Of a DNA stretch of 64,000 nucleotides, positions 33,627-47,220 are shown piece after piece. The stretch's first letter is position 1. Each line of letters starts with the position of its first letter. The translations under genes and the position numbers were made by a program. The stretch comes from Cerioporus squamosus (lineage: Eukaryota; Basidiomycota; Agaricomycetes; Polyporales; Polyporaceae): positions 62,001 to 126,000 of the forward strand of contig JABYQS010000048.1 in assembly GCA_022592435.1 (NCBI GenBank). The letters are read 5' to 3'. The notes below the pieces were generated by a model. The model made no database searches and had not been told where the DNA came from. It was given only the letters and a program-made list of their open reading frames with translations.

Positions 33627-35981
33627 CCGCCGTCCCTTTCCCCTCTCTCCGGCTCTCGCAATCCGTCACGATCCTCTCTGCCCATCTCTCACTGCCCTAC
33701 TTATCCCGGTCGTTCGTCCGCGTTCGGTGTTTAGACTATCATATTGGACTGGTCGCATTCTCCCTGTAGCATCAACTCGATTCTTCGTCCCATCCCACCC
33801 CGGCTCCTCATCTCGAAGCATACCCAATCCCCATCCCTTCATCTTGCATCGTCCGTACAGTTTGCAGTCAGGTCCTCTGCGAATGTCGTCAGCGTCGGGT
33901 CCTCGGCTCGTTTTGGTATTGGTCTTCCCATCGTCGTTGGTACTGGTGTCGCTCTCGTGCGGGATGCTTGCTTGCTTGCTCGTCCGCGTCCACGCTCCTT
34001 CCATACATATTCAGACATATCCCCCGTAACACTATTTGAGCGCGCCCGCGTATGCGAGGCCGCGCTGCCACACTCCTTCCCCTTTCCTCATCGCTTTCTT
34101 TCCTACCTCTTCCCACTCTTCTCCGGATCCTCTTCTTCCTGTCGTCGTCGTCCCGAACTTCGGACTTGGACGCTCTCGACTCGCACATGGACCTTCTGCA
34201 CATTGCAAGGATTTGTTCTCTCTCTTCCTCTTCCTCCTCATTTGCCCCATCTTGTCTTCGTTTGACACTTGGTATACTTCCTCTCCTCGCGCTTTCGCCT
34301 TGGTCTCTTACGTCGCGGTCTGGTCGATAGCTCTCCTAGTCTCATTTTATACGGTATATAATGTACTACATGTGCTGATATACAAGCGCGAATCCATTGC
34401 AGTCAAACCGGAAGACCTACACGGCTGGCGACGGAGCAGTGAGAAGGGTATCTGGTCGAGCAAGAATGTCACCGCTGTCGTCCAAAACGCAGCTAGGCAA
34501 GCGGTGTTGCAGAGTAGGCCTGAGTCTCCGGGTAGTATGCCGCGGTGGTATGCTAGAACGTCCAGGTGGTATGCTAGAACGTCCAGGTCGGGTGCGTTCC
34601 TCAGCTCAGAGCTGCTTGTTCACCGGACAAGTTTTCGCGTCTACGGTAGCGGCTGCGGCCAATCCAGATCCATAAGCAAATGCAGCTATCATCGCTGCCG
34701 TCTTCCAACCATCCTCTGCTTTCCCTCGCGAGGCTGCTTGGCCTCGTCGACACGCGGTTTCCGATATCTGAACGCTGTGCAGATCTTGCAAGGCTGTCCA
34801 TCTCGCCCAGGACCATGCCGAGAGGAAGAAGAGGCTTTGATGATGAGTTCGACGCGTCGGCCATTGAAGTAGCGGATTGCGAGGATGGACGTCGTGGACA
34901 GCGAGCTCGAGCTCCTGCCAGTGCTAGATCCAATCGCTGACAGAGAGCGCCTCAGCCAGGGATGAACCGGGTCGATTCGCGTCGGATCAACTCAAGTGTT
35001 CGATGAACGCATTTGCGCAGCATCGCGATTCTGGATGGCCAGGCTGCGTGTTGACCACTTCTTGCCATGTACACACCACGACGAGAGTAAGCAGGTCAAG
35101 GGAAGTGCGTGAGTTCCGAGTGCTGAATGTGTGTGTACCCACAGGATTCGTCTCAGCACTTCCGGTCACTGGCAGATGCCAATCCCACGAACGCGCGATA
35201 TCCTCGGTGAGTAGTGTATTGAAGGTCGCATTTATTGACTACCTCGAAGACTAGACTGTGTTGTGGTACTGATTTCTGACCCCTCAGACTGTGAACAGTC
35301 CTCCAGGAGCCGCTCATCTTAGACGACCCTCATGGCCATGGGTTACAACTATGGACGTGACCTCCAAGATGGCTCAAGTCGTTTCAACACTGCGCACAAC
35401 CTCTCACGGGACCCCTGTGGCCCGCGTACAGTACAACTCCATCCAGTCATCTGGTCAACCAGCATGAGAGAGGTACGGCGTATTGCCAGCGGCCTTCAGG
35501 GTGGTCGTGAGACCACAAGCGTCTACACCCGGGGGATAGGACTTTGCCCACAAATCCTGGCCAACCCCCCTATTCCGGCGGAGACAGCCTATCGCCAAAG
35601 AGAGACTCGGGGAAGCTGCGGTAGGTTCCTGGACAGTTTCCCATCCGGAGTGCACTGTGCACTGTATGTGAGTCGGAAGTTCAGACGATCGCTCAGCGAG
35701 TATCCTCGGCAGTGGCTGTTCGCGCTGATCTCTTGGCACCGCGCCGGCAACATAGGCGACACCATGCGACAGTGGCGGCGAGACAGACTCCGTGCTTCCT
35801 CCTGCCACCTCCTCCAGTCCGCCTTGGTCCTCGTCGACTGGATCTCGACGACCTCCTTCGCTCTGCTTAGCGAGTTTGCTTGTTCTCTGCTGCCCCGCTC
35901 TTTGACGCCGCTATACATGAACCCGCCCTAGTCGAACGCCGCTGCACGCTCGGGCCGTCATCCCACCACACGTATCACCAT
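33627..35981. other. long intergenic, pyrimidine-rich, no supported gene
   Basis: About 33700-34260 is C/T-rich and probably the 3' UTR and flank of the kinase gene, which makes spurious Ser/Pro/Leu-rich frames (to 278 residues). No domain or consistent exon series was found up to the mannosidase start. A 21-bp tandem duplication is listed separately. Confidence 0.5.
34544..34585 (+). repeat. 21-bp perfect tandem duplication
   Basis: Two adjacent copies of GGTGGTATGCTAGAACGTCC plus A (21 bp each), in non-coding DNA. A recent slippage or repair event. Confidence 0.8.
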
Positions 35982-38202
<2,221 letters not shown>

Positions 38203-38665
38203 CGATGGCCCTGCTGATTCTATGTACTCATATATACCTCACATAATCCGAGGAGTCGACTGTCCTGCTGATTCGTCCACAGTCTCGCTCCGACTGCTCA
38301 ACAGGTACCAGCGTCTAGATTACTGAATTTGGTTCCTATCGCTAGTTCTCGAGACTCGGAAACTCCATGGCAAGCACCGCGACGCGCGTCCTCTTCGATG
38401 GCTAGTCACAACGCTAGCGCTCCATCCCCTGTCAACACATTGCGGGGCGCATGACAGCAAGCCGGACCGCGGGCTCGGCATCGTACACATGGTCGAACTT
38501 GCGAACTCCCGAAGCTTGACCACGCCACCCTCCCTCTTATCTCGTCCGACTCCGCCGCCGCTCCGCAAGATGGTCATGTATCACTCGCAATCGGATACAT
38601 AAGGACCAACTCCCCTCATATTCATCGCTTGGGATTTAGCTTAACTGCTTGTGCTACGGATCACC
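38203..38665. other. intergenic, no supported gene
   Basis: 3' flank of the mannosidase and promoter of the peptidase. GATACATAAGG near 38594 is a weak TATA candidate. Confidence 0.5.
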
Positions 38666-40832
38666 ATGGCTCTGGTGTCTATACTCTTGGTGCTGTTCGC
38701 GTCGCAGCTTCTGGGTTTCGTAACCGCAGTGCAACCTCCTAGCTTGCGATACCGTGAAGAATTGACTCCTGTTCTACGAGGAGAACTCGCGCCCAACGAT
38801 GCCCTCTTCTTCGATGTGAGCTATTCTCGCACATTCGTCACGGTGCTTTGCAGGGAAGTGGCTCACTCTGATCTTGAAGATGCCGCTCGACCATTTCGGA
38901 GGTACGAAGGGAACGTTCAAAAACCGGTATTGGATCAACGAGACCTACTACAAGCGCGGAGGGCCCGTCTTCTGTGAGTGCTAAGCAAGCTCGCATACTC
39001 CGTATCTTCCGCCAGTTTGTTGCTGAACCCAAGTAGTGTTCGACTCTGGAGAGCAGGATGCCGAACCGCTCCTCCCGTACTATCTCCAGGTATGTTAGTT
39101 CTCACCTGTCGGAAGTGCGCTGACTTAACAAGCTGAGCAGGAATATCATGGGTTGTCTGCGACTATGCGGCTCGCAGAGCGGTACAACGGTCTCGCCATC
39201 CTCTGGGAACACCGCTATTATGGAGACTCCCTGCCCTTTCCTGTGAACGTGAGTCGTGATTCACCGCTTATAACTTGGCAGCGCTGATGTCCTGGACCTC
39301 CAGGAAAACACGACGGCGGAAGAGTGGCAATTCCTCACCACAGAGCAAGCGCTCGAAGACGTCGTCTACTTTGCGAATCGGTTCTCGCTCCCTTCTGATC
39401 ATTCAGAGGCGGCATCCAACACCTCATCCAGCGCAGAGGCAGAGAATGTCCTCCATCCATCTAACACGCCGTGGATCTGGCTCGGAGGCTCCTACCCAGG
39501 CGTCCGCGGAGCGCTCCTCCGTGTTCGCAACCCGGAGACGATCTATGCCGTCTGGGCCTCTTCTGCCCCCGTCCAGGCACAGATCGACATGGCCGCGTAC
39601 TACAAGGCCGCGGAGCGCAGTCTCACCAGAAATTGCTCAGCGGACTGGGTCGCTGTCACGCGCTTCGTGGACGACACGCTGGCCAACGGGACTGCAGATG
39701 CTGCAGCCGAGCTGAAGTTCAAGCTGTTGAGCGCGAGGAACGATGGAGTCACGAGGGAGCAGGCGGCCAATGCCAGCGACGTCAGCGCTGCAGGCGTGCT
39801 CATGGATCCGTTGAACTTCTACCAGGTGAGAGTGGAGTGATTTGGTTCCAATACACGTCAATCATGCTCATGCTCATGTGCCTCTGCAGTACTATGGCTT
39901 CGGAGCGTCGGTGTTGCCCTTCTGCAATGCTCTGGAGACACGCAACTTCACTACAACTCCTCTGGAGACGGGATTAGCCGCGAGCTTCGGAATTGACTCC
40001 GCTCTGGATGCCTTCTTGACGGCGATACGGGAGGTCAACTACGACGCTATTCCCGGGAATCCAGATGATCCCGTGCAAGATCGCTCATGGATGTGGCAGT
40101 ATTGCTCCGAATATGGCGCGTCATTCCTGAATTGTTTCTGTACTCGATCCTCTAGGCTGACCTTTTGATCTTTGCCGCAGGGTTTTACCAGCGCGGCGAT
40201 CCGGCTAACCCGCTTTCAATCGAGACGTCCTTCCGTTCTCTCGAGCGTTTCCAAGAACAGTGCAACACCGCATTTCCTAAGGGACTCCTGCCAGCTCCAG
40301 CCGTGGACAAGATTAACAAGTACGGAGGATGGAACATGACGCCCTCGAATGTCTTCTTCACCAATGGGAGTGTGCGTATCCTCTCCGAGTCCGTTGGCCT
40401 GGCTCTAACTTGACGTGCTCAATGCAGTTGATCCATGGCGTACGATGGGTCTGGCCTCCATCGAACCAAATTCACCGCAGCGCACGCCTACCGTGGCCGT
40501 CCCCCGGTGCGTACACTGCGCTCAGGAATCTGCCTGTCCGATACTAAGGCCAAGTGATGCCGCATAGATGCAACACGGCTTCAGAGTTCCCGTCCTTCTT
40601 CGGTCTTACACATGCCAACATGGTACATGTTTCTGACCTGCGTGTATTGCTCACGCCGGATGCCAATCACTCCGACTTCAAGACTGTAGGATTCTACAGC
40701 CCTGTTGCGCAGGAACCCTTCTACGCTGGGTTGGGATTGTTCGAACTTGCGCTGGACGAGTGGCTGCCCTGTTTTGTGAGGGTAGATAACAACGCGGATG
40801 CACCACAGGAAAACGTTGTCTTGCATATGTAG
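38666..40832 (+). CDS. serine peptidase of family S28
   Basis: The start at 38666 gives a signal peptide (MALVSILLVLFASQLLGFVT). Family marks in order: KGTFKNRYWINETYYKRGGP (reading TKGTFKNRY in an inner exon), LFDSGEQDAEPLLPYYL, AILWEHRYYGDSLPFP, TTAEEWQFLTTEQALEDVVY, the nucleophile elbow WIWLGGSYPGVRGALL (GGSYPG), ETIYAVWASSAPVQAQIDM, MWQYCSEYGFYQRGDP, then DPWRTMGLASIEPNSP with the catalytic-Asp region, and LTHANMVHVSDLR near the C-terminus where the catalytic His lies. These are secreted prolyl-Xaa carboxypeptidase or dipeptidyl-peptidase type enzymes active at acid pH. Many NxT/NxS sites fit secretion. Introns are short and in phase throughout, and no frameshift was found. Confidence 0.88.
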
Positions 40833-40907
40833 AACCCGGGCTGTGTATCAACGACTGATATCAAGGAGGAGGGGGGGCGTGAAGGGTGTGATAGGTAAAA
40901 ACTGGAG

Positions 40908-40995
40908 CCTCTCTGTCGGGGAGTCGAACCCCGCTTTCGCGCGGCCTCAAGAACTGATGACAGGCGCGTGTACTAACCGATATACTAACAGAGAG
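40908..40995 (-). tRNA. tRNA-Asp (GUC) with 14-nt intron
   Basis: Read on the minus strand from 40995, CTCTCTG pairs over seven bases with CAGAGAG at the 3' end. The D-arm is AGTATATCGGTTAGTAC. The anticodon stem CGCGC/GCGCG holds the loop CTGTCA plus C, giving anticodon GTC. The T-arm is CGGGG-TTCGACT-CCCCG, and the discriminator is G, as in eukaryotic tRNA-Asp. A 14-nt intron (TCAGTTCTTGAGGC) lies at the canonical position after base 37. A T-run follows the 3' end within ten bases (CTCCAGTTTTT), a normal Pol III terminator. Confidence 0.9.
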
Positions 40996-41660
40996 ATAGT
41001 GAGGAAGCATTATTAAGCCTGTACATATCAAAACTGTTTTGCAAAAGGGGCCCCATCTAATCTAATCGTTTCGCAAACCTCCAATTCAGTCCTCCCATTG
41101 CGTCGTTGTTCAATAAATCCTAGCAGCAGGGGAGGAGGTTGAGTCAGACAGGCAGACCGACAGTGTTGGTCCGAGACACTCAGGATGGACTCGAATTGTG
41201 GAACTTCTGACTGAACCTTAGTACTTCAACAACTACTAAGGTTTAGGACATTGAAAATGAGTCGGGATCCGAATTCTGAGGGGTGCTCATCTTTCGGAAC
41301 TTTGTCGGTAATCTAATTGATGTGGCTGAAATCACTGGTGGTACTTCTCTCTCTACTTCTCTATGTACACAGATTCCACCTCTAACCCCCACCGTTAGGA
41401 TATATTGAACGACGACGCAAGGCAGGCTGACTAGGAGCCTGATCGTTTCCTCAGTATTTGCAGGGGTGATCCGGCGCCGGGGTATCTCAAAATCTGAAGA
41501 CGTACCAGCTCCTTCTTATCGAGTACTCGAGCCTGACCAAAACTCGCCCAAAGATACGCTGGGTCTGAGCAGTTAACAGTCAGGGCAGCAAGTAAACCAA
41601 CAGTCCTACACGCGAAGTCAGGATTGGGTCGCACCCCCTCGACACTGGACAGGCCTCGAC
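40996..41660. other. intergenic, no supported gene
   Basis: Upstream flank of the tRNA (minus strand) and of the Trm82-like gene. No open frame with recognisable content. Confidence 0.5.
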
Positions 41661-43825
41661 ATGGCGCACTACCCACCAACTCGCCTGGTCCTTGAGCAGG
41701 TTGCTCTGCTCGTGTCTGGGCCTCATCTCCATGTCGTGAATCCCAAGTGCGTTATAAAACCGCAGCACATCTATCGTAGACTGACTCGACTCGAGCTAGC
41801 ACCGGTGATCTCCTGCATTCCACCACCACTTCTGCAGACCATGTAGAAAAGCTCAGTAAATCCGGTCCCATTCGCTGCATTGCGGTCGACGCGAAGGCTT
41901 CACATGTTGCCATGACTGGCGATGACAAGAAACTCAAGGTCTGGAGTTTGGCGGAGGGCTTGCAGCTCGTGAGCGAACGGTACGCCGGTAGTTACTATTT
42001 TCTGCTCGTGCGCGGCGGAAACCGAACGTGTTGCGTGCTCGCAGCGAACTACCCAAGAAGCCGACGGAGGTATCCTTCACTCGCGACGGACAGACGATCG
42101 TCATCAGTGACAAGTTCGGAGACGTCTTCAGGTATGTTTGCACTACGCTCGTATATCAAGACGCACACGACCCATGCATGGCGTACAGCTACCCTCTCCA
42201 TCCGGAACCTCTTCCTGCTTCCACATCCGAACCTGCGGGAACATCAAAACGCGGCTCCCTTACCTCGCACGAAAACCCGTCGAATGGGACCCTCATCCTC
42301 GGCCACGCCTCTATGCTCACCACATTTTTGCTCACCCCCGACGAGCGATACATCGTCACTGCAGACCGCGACGAGCACATCCGGGTGAGCTGGTACCCAC
42401 AAGGGTACGCCATCGAGCGGTATTGCCTTGGTCACGAGAAGTGCGTCGCGCGCCCCCATCCCCCCTGACCTGACGCCTGACGCCAGCCCAGATTCGTTTC
42501 CGCTCTCCACATCCCTTCCTTCCAGCCATCTACCTTGATATCCGGGGGCGGTGATCCAATGCTGAAGGTATGGGACTGGATGTCCGGCAAGCTCCTCGCG
42601 AACATCACCGTCTCCCGACCGTGGAGCCGTACATCAAGGTCAAGGCCCCGAAGAGGCGGCGTGGATCGGGCGACGGAGATGGCGATGCGGAAGGCGACGG
42701 GGCTGATGGAGAGCAGAAGAAGGGCAAGGGGCGCGGGCGGCGGAGTCGCGGGAAGGGCAAGGGGAAGGGCAAGGAGGAAGTTCGCGAGGATAGTGCAGAC
42801 GTCGAGCAGGTGGAGGATGCGGCGGCCACGAAGGCAGACGCAACGCCGGAGGATTCGCCAATGCCCGAAGCTTCTGCTGAAGAGCCCGGCAAGGTGAGTG
42901 CCCAGGCCGCCTCAGCAACGCCAGAAGAAGTGCTCGTCTTCGTTGTGCATAAGATTGCATCCGCCGACCGTGGCGAGCACGGTCAGTTCATCGTCTTTAA
43001 CGCAGTCGGGTGAGTCGTACGCTCCTGCCTCTCAGTCCGCCACCACACTAACCGCACCGGTCGTGAATCTTAGCGCGACAGCGATGTTCTACACGCCTCT
43101 GCCCGCGGAGGCCACAACGGATCCGTCTGTACTCGCAGTCGACTTCGGCGTGCCCGTGATCGACTTCACGGTCGGTCCAACTGGCGACGTGTGGGTCTTG
43201 CTCGATGCTGAGTGGACTGGTGCACCGTCTTCGGCAAGCTCGGAGAAGCCCCAGTTCGTCCGAATGCTCACATGGAATGGCGCGACGGTAAGTCGAGCTC
43301 GTCTGGTGCCGACTGCTCGAGCTGATCTTTCTGTGCAGCTGTCCGAGTCGACTCCCAGCGACGCACCGCTCCTTGCCTCCCTCAACTCAAAATGTCTCGT
43401 CCCCGGTATGTCCCTCTGCTTGCTCTCACAATGTGAAGTCGCTTAACCTGACATATCTATCTGCTCGCGCAGCGACGCCCGACGACCTCAAGAAACTCGA
43501 CCTGTACTCCGACCTCGCCTCGATGCCGAAGAACGTCGACCCCGAGCACGACCCGCTCATCCGGGACTCGCTGTCGGAGGCGGCGGCGATCGATCCGGAG
43601 ACGGACGGGAAGGGGCTCACGCAGCGCGAGCTGGGGCGGCTCAGGAAGAAGAAGGCGCTGCTGGCGAAGATCCAGGAGAAGGAACAGCAGAAGGAGAAGC
43701 GCGGGGTGAGCGAGGTCGCGGAGTCTGAGGCGGGGAGGGAGGTTAAGCGGACGCGCTCGGAGAGCGGGGACGTTGACAGTAAAAACAACACAGATGCAGT
43801 AGGCGAAGACGTTGAAATGAAATGA
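41661..43825 (+). CDS. tRNA m7G46 methyltransferase non-catalytic subunit (Trm82/WDR4), one apparent frameshift
   Basis: The start at 41661 (MAHYPPTRLVLEQVALLVSG) continues through an intron into NTGDLLHSTTTSADHVEKL. WD-repeat marks follow: GPIRCIAVDAKASHVAMTGD, DKKLKVWSLAEG, LPKKPTEVSFTRDGQTIVIS, LGHASMLTTFLLTPDERYIV, ADRDEHIRVSWYPQGYAIER, CLGHEKFVSALHIPS and SGGGDPMLKVWDWMSGKLL. The C-terminal part has a long Lys/Arg/Glu tract and ends DAVGEDVEMK at 43825. Trm82 scaffolds Trm8 for m7G46 formation in tRNA. Near 42610 the frame KLLANITV is followed by VEPYIKVKAPKRRRGSG one frame off. No intron fits, so one base appears to be missing. Because the protein is conserved and otherwise clean, an assembly indel is a serious possibility. 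Confidence 0.82.
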
Positions 43826-44094
43826 AGTGATGCATCGTGAGTGATCGGCTTTGATTGTCGTACAGAAGGCCTGACGCGACCGCTGGTCTGTCGACTACTT
43901 ATGCAAAGTGATTGCGCCCCTGCACTCGGTTATTGTTGAGTACCCGACTGTTTTGCGACGTGCTCCGCTGCATTGAATTCATAACTCGACCCCGACAACA
44001 GCTAGCTCTATAACTGGTCTCCTCGACATTAACCGCTGCGGAAGCTTCAATGAGAAAGGATTTCAGAACAGGGCTTTGCGTCCATAACTGCGCT
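43826..44094. other. intergenic between convergent genes
   Basis: 3' flanks of the Trm82-like gene and the unknown minus-strand gene. Nothing recognised. Confidence 0.6.
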
Positions 44095-44684
44095 TCAGAG
44101 GTCCAAACACGCCCTAAATTCCGTGGTTCTCCTATCGCGTCGGCGCATCTCAGGGTCCGGGTATTGACATTGAACAGGGAGTGTAACTCCCCCTCCCAAG
44201 TGGTCCACCACCTCCGCATCTGCACACCGCAGGGCTACAACGCTCCCTTCTCCATCAAGCACACTCTTCATCCACTCCACCAAGTAACCGTCCTCAACCG
44301 CACTCGGCGTATCTCCTGGCATGGGAGGCCCAGAGACGACTGCCCATGCTACGCCGTGTTCGGCGCGTTCGTTTCTGACCAGCAGTGTCACCTTCTCAGC
44401 CCCGGAGGTGCGAACTCCTTCCACTACTCCGACGATTTGCGGATCGTACACGTCGAATATCGTGCGTCCAGGCGGGACGTGAAGGGTGCGATATGCCATG
44501 GGCGAGACGGCGATCACCTGGACGCGATCACCTGGACGCGATCACCCAGTCGTATCCTCGCGGGTAGAGGCGACGGGGCGTCATACGTATGAATAGTGAC
44601 GGGTAGGAGCTGATCGGGGAGGGATAAGGCAGCTTGGTCTCTCCAACGACCATAGAGGCGGTGGACGGTGGTGGTGGACGCCAT
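44095..44684 (-). CDS. hypothetical protein split by a 14-bp tandem duplication
   Basis: I do not recognise the family. From ATG 44684 the frame reads MASTTTVHRLYGRWRDQAAL and on to ARIRLGDRVQVIA, then hits a stop. In another frame the protein resumes with VIAVSPMAYRTLHVPPGRTI and FDVYDPQIVGVVEGVRTSG, running without a stop to 44095. The junction coincides with 2.5 copies of GATCACCTGGACGC (44512-44546). Removing one 14-bp unit fuses the two halves into one frame of about 190 residues. The content is mostly beta-prone, with no signal peptide or membrane segment. The restored-frame reading is inference; as it stands the gene encodes only about 57 residues or a start-less 3' half. Confidence 0.5.
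44512..44546 (+). repeat. 14-bp tandem duplication, 2.5 units
   Basis: GATCACCTGGACGC at 44512-44525 and 44526-44539, followed by a partial GATCACC. It lies inside the coding region above and shifts its frame, since 14 is not a multiple of three. Confidence 0.85.
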
Positions 44685-45480
44685 GCTTGGTTGATTCCAA
44701 TACGCCACTGTGATATATACCCATGCATAGTACCCGCGAGCAAAGCATCCCAAGCTACAGACATCACAGTGAAGTGCTCGAGCATTTAGCGAGAAGTGAC
44801 GTGGGCTGACTGGATCTTAGAAGTGTCAGTCATGCTCAGACGTAAGCCAGGGTCCGAAGACCCAAGAAGGCACAAGGACTTACAGCAAACGGCCTAGCAG
44901 CGTAGAGAGTGCTCCGCACAGGCGGGCTTGCACCTTGCAACCAGTCAAAGTCACAACGGAAGGGGAAGAGCCACTGGCACACGCTATGTTCATGTTGCCT
45001 ACTGTAAGTTGTCGGGTATGTAGCATGGGTTTTCGCCTGATAATTGGCGTCTTCTCGACAGTGATGACATTTGCACCGAAGGAGAGGAAGTCGAAGCTCA
45101 TGTACAGGTGGTTACGGTAAGTAATCAAAACAAGATACTGAGGTTGAGGTTCACGCTGCCGCCGACGCGCAAACGCTCGGCGTCGACGCGCGCCAAGAAT
45201 TCACCCGATCCCATGAGCATGGGCCCTGGGGCTACGTGCTCTTCCCTCGACTTGGTTGACGCGGCTGCACGGCACTCGGTGGGTGATGTTCGACTGGGAT
45301 GACGCGGAACGCCGGCAGCCCGAGTACCTTCGCGGACGGCGATGACAGCGATAGGGGAGCATGCGGCCGATGTGAGTGCGTCCTCAACGTAGCGAGCGCG
45401 GCGCCGACTTACTTGTAACGATTTTTTTGTCAGAAACCCAAGGAGCATAAAAGGCCTCCGTCGACCTACTATGACAACCA
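44685..45480. other. intergenic, no supported gene
   Basis: Shared upstream region of the divergent unknown gene and the FAD monooxygenase. Short frames only. Confidence 0.5.
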
Positions 45481-45490
45481 AATATATAGC
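45481..45490 (+). promoter_or_regulatory. TATA box of the FAD monooxygenase gene
   Basis: AATATATAGC about 50 bp upstream of the ATG at 45538, one of the clearest core promoters in the window. Confidence 0.6.
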
Positions 45491-45537
45491 ACCGAGTCTG
45501 TCTTCAGCCCGACTCATCTGACGTACCCCCTCGACCG

Positions 45538-46743
45538 ATGTCTACCACCTCCTCTAACCAACCCAACATCGTCATCATTGGCGGTGGCCCAGCAGGACTC
45601 GTCACCCTTTTGACCCTCCACAACCGCGGTATCCGTGCCACACTTTACGAGCGTGAGGCGAGCCGCCACGCTCGCGCCTTCATGGGCGGAATGCTGGACC
45701 TCACCTGGGAGGAAGGGCAGCGCGCCTTGCGCGAGAATGGGCTCGGCGAAGCCTTCAAGGCGAACTCGCGCCTCGAGGCCCAGGAGAGTCGTCTCTGCGG
45801 CAAGGCCGGCGTCGTGCTGGCAGCCCGCACCGAGGCAGACATACCCGACGAGACCAAGGCCCGTCCCGAGATCGACCGCCGCGTCCTCCGCGAGATCCTA
45901 CTCGCTGCCATCCCCGAGGACTCGATCAAGTGGGGCCACGCCCTTGCCTCCGTCCGCCCGCTCGACGAGGAAACTGGCAAGTACGAGCTCACCTTCACCA
46001 ACGGAGTCGTCGTCGTTTCCGACTACCTCATCGGCGCCGACGGTGCCAACTCTCGCGTGCGCCCTCTTGTCTCCCCTGCTACTCCCCTCTACTACGGCGT
46101 CAACGGCGCGGAGATCTCTGTTGCACCCGCAGTCGCTGCGCTGCCGGAGAACGCAGACGTTCGCGAGGCCGTCGGGCTCGGGACCTGCAGCTGCGCTGAA
46201 GAGGGCAAGGTGGTCTCCTGCCAGCGCAACGGCGACGGTCGCATCCGTGTGTACGTCTGGCACCGCGCCCCCATCGACTGGGTGCTCCCGAGCGAGCCGC
46301 AGGAAGCGCGGCGCGTGCTGCACGAGATGTACGAGGGCTGGGCGCCGTGGATTCACAAGCTCATCGACATCTGCGACGACAACGCGATCTACCGCCGTCC
46401 GCTGTTCTACCTCCCCGTCGAGCATCGGTGGGCGCACAAGCCGGGCGTGACGATCATCGGGGACGCGGCGCACCTGATGAGCCCGTATGCGGGCATGGGT
46501 GCGAACGTCGCGATGTACGACGGGCTCGAGATTGGCTCGGTACTGGCGGATGCGGTGTCGAAGGGGCTGAGCATCGAGGAGAGGGAGGCTGCCCTCGCGG
46601 CTGTCGAGGAGAAGCTTTGTGCGAAGGCGCAGAAGTTTGCGGAGATGAGCTTCCAGTACGTCGACATCGCGTTTGGTCCTAATGTTCCGCAGATCTTCCT
46701 AGACATGTTCAAGGATCAGGATCAGTCTGAGCAGTCTGAGTAG
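45538..46743 (+). CDS. FAD-dependent monooxygenase (PHBH fold)
   Basis: A single-exon gene of 401 residues, unusual among the intron-rich neighbours. The N-terminal Rossmann motif is IVIIGGGPAGLVTLLTLHN (GxGxxG type), followed by the ribose-binding acid in ATLYERE. The middle has LIGADGANSRVRPLV (the DG motif) and near residue 310 VTIIGDAAHLMSPYAGMGAN (the GD motif contacting FAD), then AMYDGLEIGSVLADAV. This arrangement is that of group A flavoprotein hydroxylases, and the overall style is close to fungal TetX-like or aromatic-ring monooxygenases. The substrate cannot be read from the sequence. There is no signal peptide, so it should be cytosolic. The lack of introns and high third-position GC could reflect retroposition or transfer, or simply family history. 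Confidence 0.88.
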   Translation: MSTTSSNQPNIVIIGGGPAGLVTLLTLHNRGIRATLYEREASRHARAFMGGMLDLTWEEGQRALRENGLGEAFKANSRLEAQESRLCGKAGVVLAARTEADIPDETKARPEIDRRVLREILLAAIPEDSIKWGHALASVRPLDEETGKYELTFTNGVVVVSDYLIGADGANSRVRPLVSPATPLYYGVNGAEISVAPAVAALPENADVREAVGLGTCSCAEEGKVVSCQRNGDGRIRVYVWHRAPIDWVLPSEPQEARRVLHEMYEGWAPWIHKLIDICDDNAIYRRPLFYLPVEHRWAHKPGVTIIGDAAHLMSPYAGMGANVAMYDGLEIGSVLADAVSKGLSIEEREAALAAVEEKLCAKAQKFAEMSFQYVDIAFGPNVPQIFLDMFKDQDQSEQSE

Positions 46744-47220
46744 TTTGCGAGCTACGGACGTACTTACCATTTACTTCATGCATGTACAATGTACATAGGG
46801 GGTATCTATGCGGTTCGTGCGGTTGTATCACGTAAGAGAATGTACCATGCTCAGCGATGCTACGAACACCGGCTACACAGAACCTAAGGGAGGGGATTGT
46901 TGGGATGTCACTTATACCTGGATGGAGGGACAGAGGGTCGAGTATCCTGCAGCGACGGACTGTGCCAAGAGTATGTTCAGTACCTTCGCCCGAGACGCGT
47001 TTGCGGAGGGTCCGCGGCCAATGCAGATATTAACCCTTTGGTGTGCGCATGGCTCGTCGTCGGATCCCTGTCAAATCTGGCGGATAGAAGGTCATGTATA
47101 GACGTGCACGGCAAATGCTCCTCGACCTGCTGCAAGGACACAAGGTACTGTAGGGATTACTGGACGTGCGATGCGCGGGGAAGCTGGCCTGCAGCAAGCG
47201 GGAAGTTGGACGTACGCAGA
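46744..47220. other. intergenic, no supported gene
   Basis: 3' flanks of two convergent genes. Frames here lack domain signals. Confidence 0.5.

Noticed and set aside
33744..34872. Long plus-strand frames (to 278 residues) after the PIP 5-kinase
   Set aside because: They lie in C/T-rich DNA that looks like 3' UTR; sequence is low-complexity and includes a 21-bp repeat, with no domain.
45635..46450. 271-residue Ser/Arg/Pro-rich frame
   Set aside because: Alternative frame of the FAD monooxygenase; low-complexity composition typical of a shifted GC-rich gene.
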